Assembly (NCBI GenBank): GCA_902797925.1
Contig: CADBUT010000067.1
Coordinates: forward strand, 1-8,117
Length of the DNA stretch: 8,117 nt
Direction of reading: 5' to 3'
DNA from: an uncultured Spirochaetaceae bacterium
Lineage (GTDB): Bacteria; Spirochaetota; Spirochaetia; Treponematales; Treponemataceae
This document shows, piece after piece, positions 1 to 6,062 of the stretch. Position 1 is the first letter of the stretch; each line of letters starts with the position of its first letter. A program made the position numbers and the translations under genes. The notes under the pieces were generated by a model that was given only the letters and a program-made list of their open reading frames with translations, searched no databases and was not told the DNA's origin.

Positions 1-14
1 ATCTTTTGAGCAAG

Positions 15-97
15 ATTACCCGGTCAAGCCGGGTAATGACACATCGTCAAACTGGGTAATGACACATCATTAAGCACGGCAATGACAAGGCTTGCCC
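15..97. repeat. 23-bp tandem repeats with a leading palindrome
   Basis: The 15-mer GGGTAATGACACATC occurs at 31-45 and again at 54-68, a period of 23 bp. A degenerate third unit (CGGCAATGACA, 77-87) keeps the same register. The first unit is also the right arm of a perfect 9-bp inverted repeat: ATTACCCGG at 15-23, loop TCAAG, CCGGGTAAT at 29-37. The CCGGGTAATGACA type of palindrome resembles short dispersed intergenic repeats known from several bacterial groups. No open frame here looks real. The array may continue to the left of the window. Confidence 0.75.
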
Positions 98-114
98 CCC
101 TTTTGCACCCATTA

Positions 115-190
115 CAAGTTTGCGCTTAGCGCAAAGTTGCAGGGTGCGCAGATTTATCCCTAAATGAAGAATAAACTCAGACGCGCACCC
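115..190. repeat. Two-stem palindromic repeat, copy A
   Basis: Stem 1 pairs 115-125 with 129-139 across a TTA loop, with one G-G mismatch (118/136). Stem 2 pairs GGGTGCGC (142-149) with GCGCACCC (183-190) across a 33-nt loop containing GATTTATCCC. Positions 139-158 are identical to 2491-2510 (copy B), and similarity continues to about 183. The element ends one base before the chemoreceptor stop codon. Its function is unknown. It could act as an RNA structure at the 3' end of that transcript, but no T-tract typical of a rho-independent terminator follows it on the minus strand. Confidence 0.6.
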
Positions 191-191
191 G

Positions 192-2315
192 TTAGACCTT
201 AAAGTGGCCGAACATCGATTCCATTGTGTCGATGTTGTTGCGGGTCTGTTTTGCCATGTTAGAGACATCCTGAGCAGATTTATTAATCTCAACAGCACCA
301 GCTGACATTTCATCCATACTTCCGGCTACAGTGTCTGCAATCTGCGTCATCGTCGTCATTTCGTTATTCGTCTTGTTAATTGCATCTTCCATACTGCGGG
401 TCATTTCCTGAACCTGACCGCTTGAATCATTGATGTTTTTCAAGGCATCAAAAACCTGTTTTGAGCCTTCTTTCTGCTCAACCATAGCAGCGCTCATTTC
501 CTGAACAAGGTGGTCTGTCATAGAAAGCTTGTCCGTAATGTTTACAAAAGCCGTAGAAGACAGGCGTGAAGAATCAACTACATCACCGATTGTCTTAGAA
601 ATGTCTTTCATGCGCTGACCGATTATGTGCGACTGCTTGCTTGAGTTTTCTGCAAGCGAACGGATTTCATCTGCAACAACGCTGAAACCCGAACCCAGAT
701 CGCCGGCGTGAGCAGCTTCGATTGCAGCGTTCATAGCAAGCAGGTTCGTCTGTGAAGCAATACGTGCAATTACGCCGTTGGCTTCAATAAGCAGCTTAGA
801 CTGTTCTGCCATTTCGGTAACTTTCTTGTCAACATCAGTCTGCCGTTCTTTTCCTTCAGAAGTAACGGCAGACAGTTCTGCAAACTGATAGTTCATCTTC
901 TGCATCATAGTGTTTACAGAATCAATATTGCCTATCATCTCTTCGATACAGGCCGAAGAAGTTATAACATCATTTGACTGCAGCTTAACTGTTTCCTGCA
1001 GCTTCTTCGCCATATCAATTGAAAGCCCCATTTCTGTATTTGCGGCTTTAATTGCTTTGGTCTGAAATTCTGTCTGGCGGCTGACATTCTCAATATTTGC
1101 CATAATTTCGGCAATAGAGCTTGCAGACTCATAAGAAGATGTGCTCAAACTCTGGCTGATGTAATCAAGGTCAACTTCTGCAATCTTTAAGTCTTTTATA
1201 AGCTTCTGCTGACGCCCGATAAATTTATCTACATCAATGCAGAGCCGTCCGATTTCATCATTCTTATTGTGGTTAATACGGTAAGTCAAATCTGCGTCAT
1301 CTGAATCATCAGCCAGATTATGCACAGCTTTTGCAACAAGGCGCAGCGGCTTGAAAATCAGATAGTGCAGAGCGGCAAATGTAATAATGCACAAAAGTAT
1401 AGTAAAGATAATAACAATCGGAACAACAACAGACAAAATAATAAGGCGTGTTTCTGAAATAATCTTTATAGGCAGACCGACAAAGAACATGCCCGGAGTA
1501 GGTTCATCTGTATTAACCGGAATATAAACTGTAAGATAGTCGTTACCCTGAATCTTGTTTTTTCCGCGGTACATCTGCTTTTCGTTGCAGACAATATTAT
1601 AAATTGTATCGTTATTGAGCTTTGTGCCGACGGCGCGGTTGCCTTCCTTTGTAATAATAGAAGTTGCTACACGTGTATCTTTAATAAAAATAGTAACTTC
1701 GCAGCCGAACATTTCATGCAGATAGTCAACAATATGATCCATCGTCAGGTTTTCTTCTATAACACAAAAGCCTGAAAAATAGTCTTCGATTTCGATTTCA
1801 CAGAACGAAACAGCTGAAACGCGGTCTTCAAGAACCATAATGCATGAAAAAGGTGTGTTGGTTTTTGCGCGTTTAAAAGCCTCTGTGTTTTTAAACAAAT
1901 CAGACTTTGTAACAGTAAGGTCTGAACTGTAGACAATATTGCCGATTCTATCCAGCAAATATACTGCGCTTACATCATATGCTGAGCGTATATCGGTGAG
2001 AGCGTCTTTCACATAAGATAGATTTTCTTCTTCAAAAGCTTCTTCAAATTCACTTGAAGCGGAAATATGTACAGCAGCATTATAAAGGCGGTCTGTTCTT
2101 TTTGTTATTTCTTTTTGAAAGAAGTCGATGCGCTCGCCCAAAAGAGTCTGAAAATAGCGGTCAAAACCGATTTCTGATGCCTTGTTTACACCGATAATAA
2201 GGCAGGCAGTATATAAAATTAGTCCGGCACCAATTATTATAATAATCTGTCTGATTAAAGATCTTTGTTTTACCTCGGAATCCATGTTCTTTTCTTTCTC
2301 ATTCATACCGCTCAT
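192..2315 (-). CDS. Methyl-accepting chemotaxis protein with extracytoplasmic Cache-like sensor
   Basis: This is a 707-residue membrane chemoreceptor that would signal through CheW/CheA to the flagellar motor. A short cytoplasmic N-terminus is followed by TM1 (about 23-43), an extracytoplasmic sensor (about 44-288), TM2 (about 291-320), a HAMP linker (about 321-375) and a long coiled-coil signalling domain. The sensor resembles Cache folds: GNIVYSS near 125-131, and a second half with VATSI, a GN-containing loop, YRGK and GMFFVGLPI (275-283). The hairpin tip is clear, with IARIASQTNLLAMNAAIEAA (516-535) then GFSVVADEIRSLAE (543-556). No CheR-binding pentapeptide is seen at the C-terminus, which ends FGHFKV. 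The ligand cannot be read from the sequence. ATG at 2315 was chosen because GGAGGT lies 5 nt upstream; the in-frame ATG at 2339 lies before this ribosome site. The gene stands alone and is bracketed by related repeats. Confidence 0.95.
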   Translation of the reverse strand: MSGMNEKEKNMDSEVKQRSLIRQIIIIIGAGLILYTACLIIGVNKASEIGFDRYFQTLLGERIDFFQKEITKRTDRLYNAAVHISASSEFEEAFEEENLSYVKDALTDIRSAYDVSAVYLLDRIGNIVYSSDLTVTKSDLFKNTEAFKRAKTNTPFSCIMVLEDRVSAVSFCEIEIEDYFSGFCVIEENLTMDHIVDYLHEMFGCEVTIFIKDTRVATSIITKEGNRAVGTKLNNDTIYNIVCNEKQMYRGKNKIQGNDYLTVYIPVNTDEPTPGMFFVGLPIKIISETRLIILSVVVPIVIIFTILLCIITFAALHYLIFKPLRLVAKAVHNLADDSDDADLTYRINHNKNDEIGRLCIDVDKFIGRQQKLIKDLKIAEVDLDYISQSLSTSSYESASSIAEIMANIENVSRQTEFQTKAIKAANTEMGLSIDMAKKLQETVKLQSNDVITSSACIEEMIGNIDSVNTMMQKMNYQFAELSAVTSEGKERQTDVDKKVTEMAEQSKLLIEANGVIARIASQTNLLAMNAAIEAAHAGDLGSGFSVVADEIRSLAENSSKQSHIIGQRMKDISKTIGDVVDSSRLSSTAFVNITDKLSMTDHLVQEMSAAMVEQKEGSKQVFDALKNINDSSGQVQEMTRSMEDAINKTNNEMTTMTQIADTVAGSMDEMSAGAVEINKSAQDVSNMAKQTRNNIDTMESMFGHFKV

Positions 2316-2320
2316 CTGAA

Positions 2321-2326
2321 ACCTCC
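2321..2326 (-). promoter_or_regulatory. Ribosome binding site that fixes the chemoreceptor start
   Basis: On the minus strand GGAGGT is followed after 5 nt (TTCAG) by the ATG whose first base is 2315. This near-perfect Shine-Dalgarno selects the MSGMNEKEK start over the ATG at 2339, which would add eight residues and place the site inside the coding region. Confidence 0.85.
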
Positions 2327-2387
2327 GACGCATTAACATTTAATAAGCTGATATATCAAAAAGATACCCAAAATATCTAATATCTCT

Positions 2388-2415
2388 ATATTAACATGAA
2401 AAAACTTTTTTGCAA
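2388..2415 (-). promoter_or_regulatory. Possible promoter of the chemoreceptor gene
   Basis: On the minus strand TTGCAA (2415-2410) is separated by 16 nt from TAATAT (2393-2388). Each hexamer matches 4 of 6 bases of the sigma-70 consensus. This would give an untranslated leader of about 65-70 nt. The region is very AT-rich, so chance matches are likely. No sigma-28 type flagellar promoter was recognised. Confidence 0.25.
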
Positions 2416-2419
2416 GCGT

Positions 2420-2453
2420 TATTTAGTTATTTTGCACAAAAAATATTTAGTTA
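2420..2453. repeat. 10-bp direct repeat in AT-rich upstream region
   Basis: TATTTAGTTA occurs at 2420-2429 and 2444-2453, 24 bp apart, just upstream of the candidate chemoreceptor promoter. The spacing is close to two helical turns, so a protein could bind both on one face, but no regulator is identified. In such AT-rich DNA the repeat may be chance. Confidence 0.35.
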
Positions 2454-2470
2454 GCAAAAATGCAACATAC

Positions 2471-2540
2471 CGAGTTTGCGGAGCAAACTCGCAGGGTGCG
2501 CAGATTTATCTCTAAACTGAAGAACCAACTCCAACGCATA
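2471..2540. repeat. Two-stem palindromic repeat, copy B
   Basis: Stem 1 is perfect: CGAGTTTGC (2471-2479), loop GGA, GCAAACTCG (2483-2491). Positions 2491-2510 are identical to 139-158 in copy A, and similarity continues (TGAAGAA, AACTC, ACGC) to about 2538. The distal arm of stem 2 is eroded: only CGCA (2535-2538) could pair with TGCG. The orientation is the same as copy A, on the opposite side of the chemoreceptor gene. Confidence 0.6.
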
Positions 2541-2560
2541 GAAAACCTCACAATCGTTTA

Positions 2561-2635
2561 CCAGTTTTTGCGAAGCAAAAACTGGCAGGGTTTGCCGATA
2601 TAACTAATTTGTAGATTTATCCCAAACGCAAACCC
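2561..2635. repeat. Two-stem palindromic repeat, copy C
   Basis: Stem 1 is a perfect 11-bp hairpin, CCAGTTTTTGC (2561-2571), loop GAA, GCAAAAACTGG (2575-2585). After CAGGGT, stem 2 pairs GGGTTTGC (2588-2595) with GCAAACCC (2628-2635) over a 32-nt loop that contains GATTTATCCC (2614-2623), as in copy A. Arm sequences differ from copies A and B but both pairings are kept, which suggests that the structure is under constraint. Confidence 0.6.
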
Positions 2636-2640
2636 GGTCC

Positions 2641-2669
2641 TCGACTAACCTGTCAAAAAACGCTAAAAT
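2641..2669 (+). promoter_or_regulatory. Candidate sigma-70 promoter for the ECF-NUDIX unit
   Basis: TCGACT (2641-2646, 4 of 6 to TTGACA) is followed after 17 nt by TAAAAT (2664-2669, 5 of 6 to TATAAT). Transcription would start near 2676, leaving about 25 nt before the ATG at 2701. This fits that start and rules out the in-frame ATG at 2668, which lies inside the -10 box. No thiamine, cobalamin or other riboswitch core was recognised in the short leader. Confidence 0.4.
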
Positions 2670-2688
2670 GCAGAAACTCAGTCTGAAT

Positions 2689-2692
2689 GGAG
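2689..2692 (+). promoter_or_regulatory. Ribosome binding site for the ECF fusion gene
   Basis: GGAG sits 8 nt before the ATG at 2701. The upstream in-frame ATG at 2668 has no purine-rich site before it. The encoded protein then begins MPFLSINNLSF, a normal first beta strand of an ECF-type ATPase, with no extra residues. Confidence 0.7.
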
Positions 2693-2700
2693 CGCATTTT

Positions 2701-5019
2701 ATGCCTTTTCTTAGCATTAACAACCTTTCTTTTACATATTCCGCAAACACAGAAGCTCAAAAACTTGCACTGGATGATATTTCTTTTTTTGTATCAAAAG
2801 GCGAATATCTGGTTATAACCGGCTCTAATGGTTCAGGCAAGAGCACGCTGGCAAGGCTAATTTCAGGACTTCTTCAGATACAGCAGGGCACAATCTCCGG
2901 TGACGCATACAGAGGCGGTGTGCAGGCACAGACGCGCAGAAACAGCAGAGACGTTATAAACAGCGTGCCGAGCGGCATAGTTATGCAAAACCCAAAGACA
3001 CAGCTCATTGCAGAAACTGTAATAAAAGACGCGCGTTTCGGACCGGAAAACTTGAACCAGCCTGAAGACGAATGTCAGAAAAAGGCAGAAGCCGCCCTTA
3101 AGCTTATAGACTTGCTTGAAGCGTCAGAGCAGCGCACTGTTACGCTTTCAGGCGGACAGCAGCAGAAGCTCTGCATTGCGGGCATTCTCGCGCTTTCGCC
3201 GGAACTGCTTATATTAGACGAAGCGCTTTCGATGGTTGACCCTGAACGCCGCGGTCTGATTCTGGATTATATCGATGAATACCATAAAAACGGCGGCACT
3301 GTCTTAAGCATAACGCACAACAAAGAAGAAGCTTCAAGAGCACAGCGGCTTATTCACCTTGAGCATGGCAAAATTGCTTACGACGGCAGCTTCCAGACTT
3401 TTTATGAGCGTTTTGCTTTTTTTAAACCGAATTATACAAAAAGCGTAGTCTTAAGCAGCCAGAATCAAACAGCCCGCAAAGTTATAGACATCAAAAACCT
3501 TGAATACGCGCACCCAAAACAGGCAAAGCTTTTTGAGAATTTTTCGCTTTCAATACAAAAAGGAACGCTGACCGCTGTTATAGGTCAGTCCGGTTCGGGC
3601 AAAAGCACATTGTTTGAACTGCTTTCTGGGCTGCTGATTCCGATGGGTGGCAGCATTTACGCAAGCTCGCGGCCTGTGCTTGCAAGCCAAGACTGTGCTT
3701 CTACCATTTTTGAAGAATTTGCTGCCGACGATGTGGCTTATGGCCCGCAGCAGCTCGGTATTTCCGGCAAAGAACTAAAACAGCGCGTAAAGCGGGCAAT
3801 GGATACCGCCGGTGTTCCATTCAACGAATATGCAGACAGGCACACAACTTTTTTGTCGGGCGGAGAGCGGCGCAAAGTTTCAATTGCGGGTATAATCGCG
3901 CTTGATGCAGAAATCTATTTGTTTGACGAGCCGACCGCCGGGCTTGACCCAGAAAGTGCCGTCGCGACAATTAAGCTGATGCAGGATTTATGCGCACAAG
4001 GCAAGACTGTTGTTTTCAGCACGCACCGCAACGAAGAAGCAGAAGCCGCCGAAAGAATAATCGCGCTTGAAGCAGGCAAAATCATTAGCGACACGGCGGA
4101 CAGGCAAGCAGACGGCGCAGATGCACAAGCTGGCACTGGTGCAGCCGCAAAAGTAGCTGATGCACAGGCAGCCGCCTGTGCATCAGCTGGTGCCGGTGCA
4201 ACAGCAGAAAATGCTTTTGCACAGCCCGCCAACAGAACAACACCGGCCGAAGCCGCGCTTTCAAAAGTTGAGCCGTTCGCAAATGCGGCAGACATTGCTT
4301 CTTTTTCAAGCTCTGCGCTCGGCGGCTACCACAAAGGCAGCACAATCGCCCACAGGATGACGCCGCTTGCCAAATACATTGTGCTTCTCGCATTTTTTGT
4401 GGCGGCCTTAAGTTTGTCGAATATTCCGCTGCTTTCGGCTGTATGCGCGGCCGGCATTTTCTACGCGCTTCTTGCACATTACCCTGTCAAAAAGCTTTTC
4501 AAAAACTTCTTGATTGTTCTGCCATGGATTCTGCTGTTTTTTGTTTTTCAGCTTGTGTTCTTTCCGCCAAAAGACGGCGAAACAGTTTATTTTGAGTTTT
4601 ATTTCATCTCGCTGACCGCACGGAAAATCAAGCTGGGCATTGTAACGCTGCTTCATTATGTCGGCGTGCTCTGCCCTCTTTCGGTGTTTGTGTACACAGC
4701 CACAGAAAGCGACATAACTGACGGAATGGAAGCACTGCTGAAACCGCTCGCACTTATCGGAATACCGACAAAGCACATCTGCCTTGTTACGAGCATCATT
4801 TTCAGATTTATTCCGCTATTAATGGAAGAAGCCGCTGTAATTTTGAAGGCGCAGACAGTGCGCTCAAGCGGCACTTTAAGGCAGCTGCCTAAAAAAAGCA
4901 GCTTAATCTCAAAGTTCAAGCTGCTGCTTCCGCTGTTCGTGCCGCTTTTCATCAGAACGCTGCAGCGCGCCGAATCTCTGGCAGAAGCTCTCGATGCGCG
5001 CTATTATGGCTATTACTGA
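2701..5019 (+). CDS. Fused ECF transporter core: ATPase, ATPase and transmembrane T subunit in one chain
   Basis: This 772-residue protein would energise uptake of a vitamin or metal by an energy-coupling-factor ABC importer. Domain 1 (about 1-250) has Walker A GSNGSGKST (41-49), Q-loop Q96, signature LSGGQQQ (149-155), Walker B ending D173-E174 and H206. Domain 2 (about 260-462) has GQSGSGKST (295-303), Q330, LSGGE (385-389), D409-E410 and H442; the segment between Walker A and the Q-loop is about 20 residues shorter than in domain 1. An Ala-rich linker (about 463-545) joins an EcfT-like membrane domain (about 550-772) with helices near 557-593, 601-622, 643-668 and 741-753. Two cytoplasmic Arg motifs are seen, AQTVRSSG (717-724) and AEALDARYYGY (761-771). 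No S component is adjacent, so the substrate is unknown. Separate A, A' and T genes are usual; this three-part fusion is less common. Both ATPase sites look intact. Confidence 0.93.
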   Translation: MPFLSINNLSFTYSANTEAQKLALDDISFFVSKGEYLVITGSNGSGKSTLARLISGLLQIQQGTISGDAYRGGVQAQTRRNSRDVINSVPSGIVMQNPKTQLIAETVIKDARFGPENLNQPEDECQKKAEAALKLIDLLEASEQRTVTLSGGQQQKLCIAGILALSPELLILDEALSMVDPERRGLILDYIDEYHKNGGTVLSITHNKEEASRAQRLIHLEHGKIAYDGSFQTFYERFAFFKPNYTKSVVLSSQNQTARKVIDIKNLEYAHPKQAKLFENFSLSIQKGTLTAVIGQSGSGKSTLFELLSGLLIPMGGSIYASSRPVLASQDCASTIFEEFAADDVAYGPQQLGISGKELKQRVKRAMDTAGVPFNEYADRHTTFLSGGERRKVSIAGIIALDAEIYLFDEPTAGLDPESAVATIKLMQDLCAQGKTVVFSTHRNEEAEAAERIIALEAGKIISDTADRQADGADAQAGTGAAAKVADAQAAACASAGAGATAENAFAQPANRTTPAEAALSKVEPFANAADIASFSSSALGGYHKGSTIAHRMTPLAKYIVLLAFFVAALSLSNIPLLSAVCAAGIFYALLAHYPVKKLFKNFLIVLPWILLFFVFQLVFFPPKDGETVYFEFYFISLTARKIKLGIVTLLHYVGVLCPLSVFVYTATESDITDGMEALLKPLALIGIPTKHICLVTSIIFRFIPLLMEEAAVILKAQTVRSSGTLRQLPKKSSLISKFKLLLPLFVPLFIRTLQRAESLAEALDARYYGYY
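4155..4188. repeat. Perfect 15-bp palindrome inside the ECF linker coding sequence
   Basis: The arm at 4155-4169 (AGCTGATGCACAGGC) is the exact reverse complement of 4174-4188, with a 4-nt loop AGCC. It encodes linker residues 485-496 (VADAQAAACASA). Flanking DNA carries imperfect direct repeats, for example GCTGGCACTGGTGCA (4129-4143) and GCTGGTGCCGGTGCA (4186-4200), so the linker probably grew by duplication. In the mRNA it would form a strong hairpin between the ATPase and membrane domains. Confidence 0.85.
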
Positions 5020-5025
5020 TTGCAC

Positions 5026-5029
5026 GGAG
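5026..5029 (+). promoter_or_regulatory. Ribosome binding site for the NUDIX gene
   Basis: GGAG lies 6 nt before the ATG at 5036 and just after the ECF stop codon (5017-5019). It selects this start over the in-frame ATG at 4994, which would overlap the ECF gene and add 14 residues before the zinc ribbon. Confidence 0.8.
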
Positions 5030-5035
5030 ATTATC

Positions 5036-5575
5036 ATGGAAAGCATAAACAAATTCAATTTTTGCCCGGAGTGCGGCTCTAAGAACATCATTACAAAAGA
5101 AGGAACGCACTGGGTCTGCCCAGACTGCGGCTACGACCTTTACAACAACGACGCGGCGGCGGTGGGCATCCTGCTCGTGGTCAACGGCAAGCTTCTAGTT
5201 TTCAGCCGCACAAAAGACCCGCAGAAAGGCATGCTCGGCCTGCCGGGCGGCTTTGTAAACAAGGGCGAATCTTTGGAAGAGGCGTGCATCCGCGAATGCA
5301 ACGAAGAAATCGGCATTACGCCGCCGCCTTTCGAGTATTTGTGCAGCTTTCCGAATACCTACCCGTTCAAGACGCTCGTCTATTCGACTTGCGACGCTTT
5401 TTTCTATTCTGAATACAAAGGCACTGAAGAAGAGCTGCTTTCGAGCATCAAAACCGTAGACGGAGAAGCCGAAAACTGCAAGCTGGTGCCGCTCGCCACG
5501 TTTGATACAAGCCAAATCGCGTTTGACTCAATGCGCAAGGCAGTAAAAATCTTGCGGAATAAACTCAATATCTAA
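5036..5575 (+). CDS. NUDIX hydrolase with N-terminal zinc ribbon
   Basis: A 179-residue enzyme expected to hydrolyse a nucleoside diphosphate linked to another group, using Mg2+ or Mn2+. Four cysteines (C10, C13, C28, C31) form a zinc ribbon like that of NADH pyrophosphatases. The Nudix box is complete at 72-94: G72, E78, R86, E87, E90, E91 and G93 fit GX5EX7REUXEEXGU. The SQPWPFPxS motif that marks NudC-type NADH pyrophosphatases is absent; in its place is SFPNTYPFK (104-112), so NADH specificity should not be assumed. The protein is also shorter than NudC and lacks its N-terminal domain. It starts 16 bp after the ECF gene stop with its own ribosome site, so the two are probably co-transcribed. 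A link to the imported compound is possible but unproven. Confidence 0.93.
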   Translation: MESINKFNFCPECGSKNIITKEGTHWVCPDCGYDLYNNDAAAVGILLVVNGKLLVFSRTKDPQKGMLGLPGGFVNKGESLEEACIRECNEEIGITPPPFEYLCSFPNTYPFKTLVYSTCDAFFYSEYKGTEEELLSSIKTVDGEAENCKLVPLATFDTSQIAFDSMRKAVKILRNKLNI

Positions 5576-5594
5576 AACAGACTTATCATATACT

Positions 5595-5682
5595 TGGCGG
5601 AAATCCGTTCCTTGCGTCCGACGTCCTGCTCGCATGGCAAGCCATGAGGCACTCCGCGTCCGCCAGTCACTACTTTCCGCCA
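5595..5682. repeat. 88-bp palindromic element with 9-bp inverted ends
   Basis: The ends are TGGCGGAAA (5595-5603) and its exact reverse complement TTTCCGCCA (5674-5682). The centre is a hairpin, CATGGC (5633-5638), loop AA, GCCATG (5641-5646), extended by imperfect pairing on both sides. TCCGCCA appears twice on the right side (5659-5665 and 5676-5682) and GCGTCC appears in both halves. It is more GC-rich than the AT-rich DNA to its right. It has no coding potential and no obvious target-site duplication. It may be a miniature mobile or REP-like element, or a structured RNA. Confidence 0.5.
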
Positions 5683-5700
5683 GAATATTGTTATCTTTAA

Positions 5701-5820
5701 AATAAGGTTTTCTTATTTGCAATTTTTAAATCCTTACCATAAAGAATTCAGCTTTTTAAGAATTTGGCTTTCCTTATGATAAGGATTGCCGATTTTTCCA
5801 AAAGTGAAAAACCTTATGGT
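5701..5820. repeat. Cluster of TTATGATAAGG-like inverted repeats
   Basis: AATAAG (5701-5706) pairs with CTTATT (5712-5717). ATCCTTACCATAA (5730-5742) pairs at 12 of 13 positions with TTATGATAAGGAT (5774-5786). A third related site, ACCTTATGGT, is at 5811-5820. Such clustered half-sites could be operators or decayed repeats; no promoter with a clear target gene lies next to them. Confidence 0.35.
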
Positions 5821-5928
5821 GCGTTTTGCAGGAGCTTTAACTTCAGATAAGTTCAATCAGCAAAACGGCGCAGTTTTCTAACGAAAAACTGCAAGGCGGA
5901 ATGTACAAAGCCTCCATGCACAAATTCT

Positions 5929-5990
5929 GCCGGTTTTTGAGTAGCAAAAAGCGGCGCTTTTCGCCAGATAAGTTTAAAACGTAGATAAAG
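5929..5990. repeat. Degenerate relative of the two-stem repeat (copy D)
   Basis: GCCGGTTTTTG (5929-5939), loop AGTAG, CAAAAAGCGGC (5945-5955) forms a stem with one G-G mismatch (5933/5951), as in copy A. The tail CCAGATAAGTTTAAAACGTAGAT (5964-5986, quoted here only by its ends: CCAGATAAG and CGTAGAT) resembles the CCGATATAAC to TGTAGAT part of copy C. Stem 2 is not preserved. Confidence 0.35.
5946..5965 (-). terminator. Weak rho-independent terminator candidate after the ankyrin/SH3b gene
   Basis: On the minus strand GGCG, loop AAAAG, CGCC (5965-5953) is followed after GC by five T residues (5950-5946). The stem has only 4 bp and overlaps the palindrome of copy D, so activity is uncertain. 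It lies about 40 bp past the second in-frame stop (6006-6008) of the ankyrin/SH3b frame, a sensible place for a transcript end. Confidence 0.25.
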
Positions 5991-6005
5991 CTATTGCGAA
6001 AAGAG

Positions 6006-6062
6006 CTACTGCTCGAATTGGTAGAGGTATTTTTCAAATATATAGCCGGTTTTTCCGTCGGC
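6006..6062 (-). pseudogene. Severed 3' end of the SH3b coding frame
   Basis: These 18 codons plus TAG follow the TAA of the ankyrin/SH3b gene in the same frame. They encode ADGKTGYIFEKYLYQFEQ. The pattern DGKTGYIFEKYL is the usual closing strand of bacterial SH3 domains (compare the family form DGRTGWVxxxYL). One base change in the TAA, for example to TTA, TCA or AAA, would restore a 290-residue protein. There is no separate start codon or ribosome site, so it is not an independent gene. Confidence 0.7.

Larger units (their letters stand above)
5576..6005. other. Gene-free convergent intergenic region rich in palindromes
   Basis: No open frame here has a plausible start and family resemblance. 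The region lies between the convergent NUDIX and ankyrin/SH3b genes. It contains an 88-bp inverted-end element (5595-5682), a cluster of AAGG/CCTT-containing inverted repeats (5701-5820), degenerate relatives of the two-stem repeat (about 5844-5990) and a weak terminator candidate on the minus strand. The direct repeat CAGATAAGTT occurs at 5844-5853 and 5965-5974. No clear terminator for the NUDIX transcript was found. Confidence 0.6.

Noticed and set aside
15..97. CRISPR array from the 23-bp period
   Set aside because: There are only two good units, the spacing between repeated parts is about 8 bp, and no cas genes are present.
2636..2700. Riboswitch before the ECF gene
   Set aside because: The likely leader is only about 25 nt, and no thiamine, cobalamin, FMN or folate core motif was recognised in the upstream 200 bp.
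2668..2700. ECF start at the earlier ATG (2668)
   Set aside because: It overlaps the candidate -10 box and lacks a ribosome site; GGAG precedes the ATG at 2701.
3915..4477. Open frames antisense to, and in another frame of, the ECF linker region
   Set aside because: They are Ala- or Arg/Cys-rich shadows of the GC-rich linker codons, with no ribosome sites and no family resemblance.
5036..5575. Naming the NUDIX gene nudC
   Set aside because: The zinc ribbon fits, but the SQPWPFPxS motif and the N-terminal domain of NudC are absent.
5843..6037. Small Ser-rich minus-strand open frame in the convergent spacer
   Set aside because: It runs through the palindromes and overlaps the SH3b remnant in a different frame; no ribosome site or family pattern was seen.
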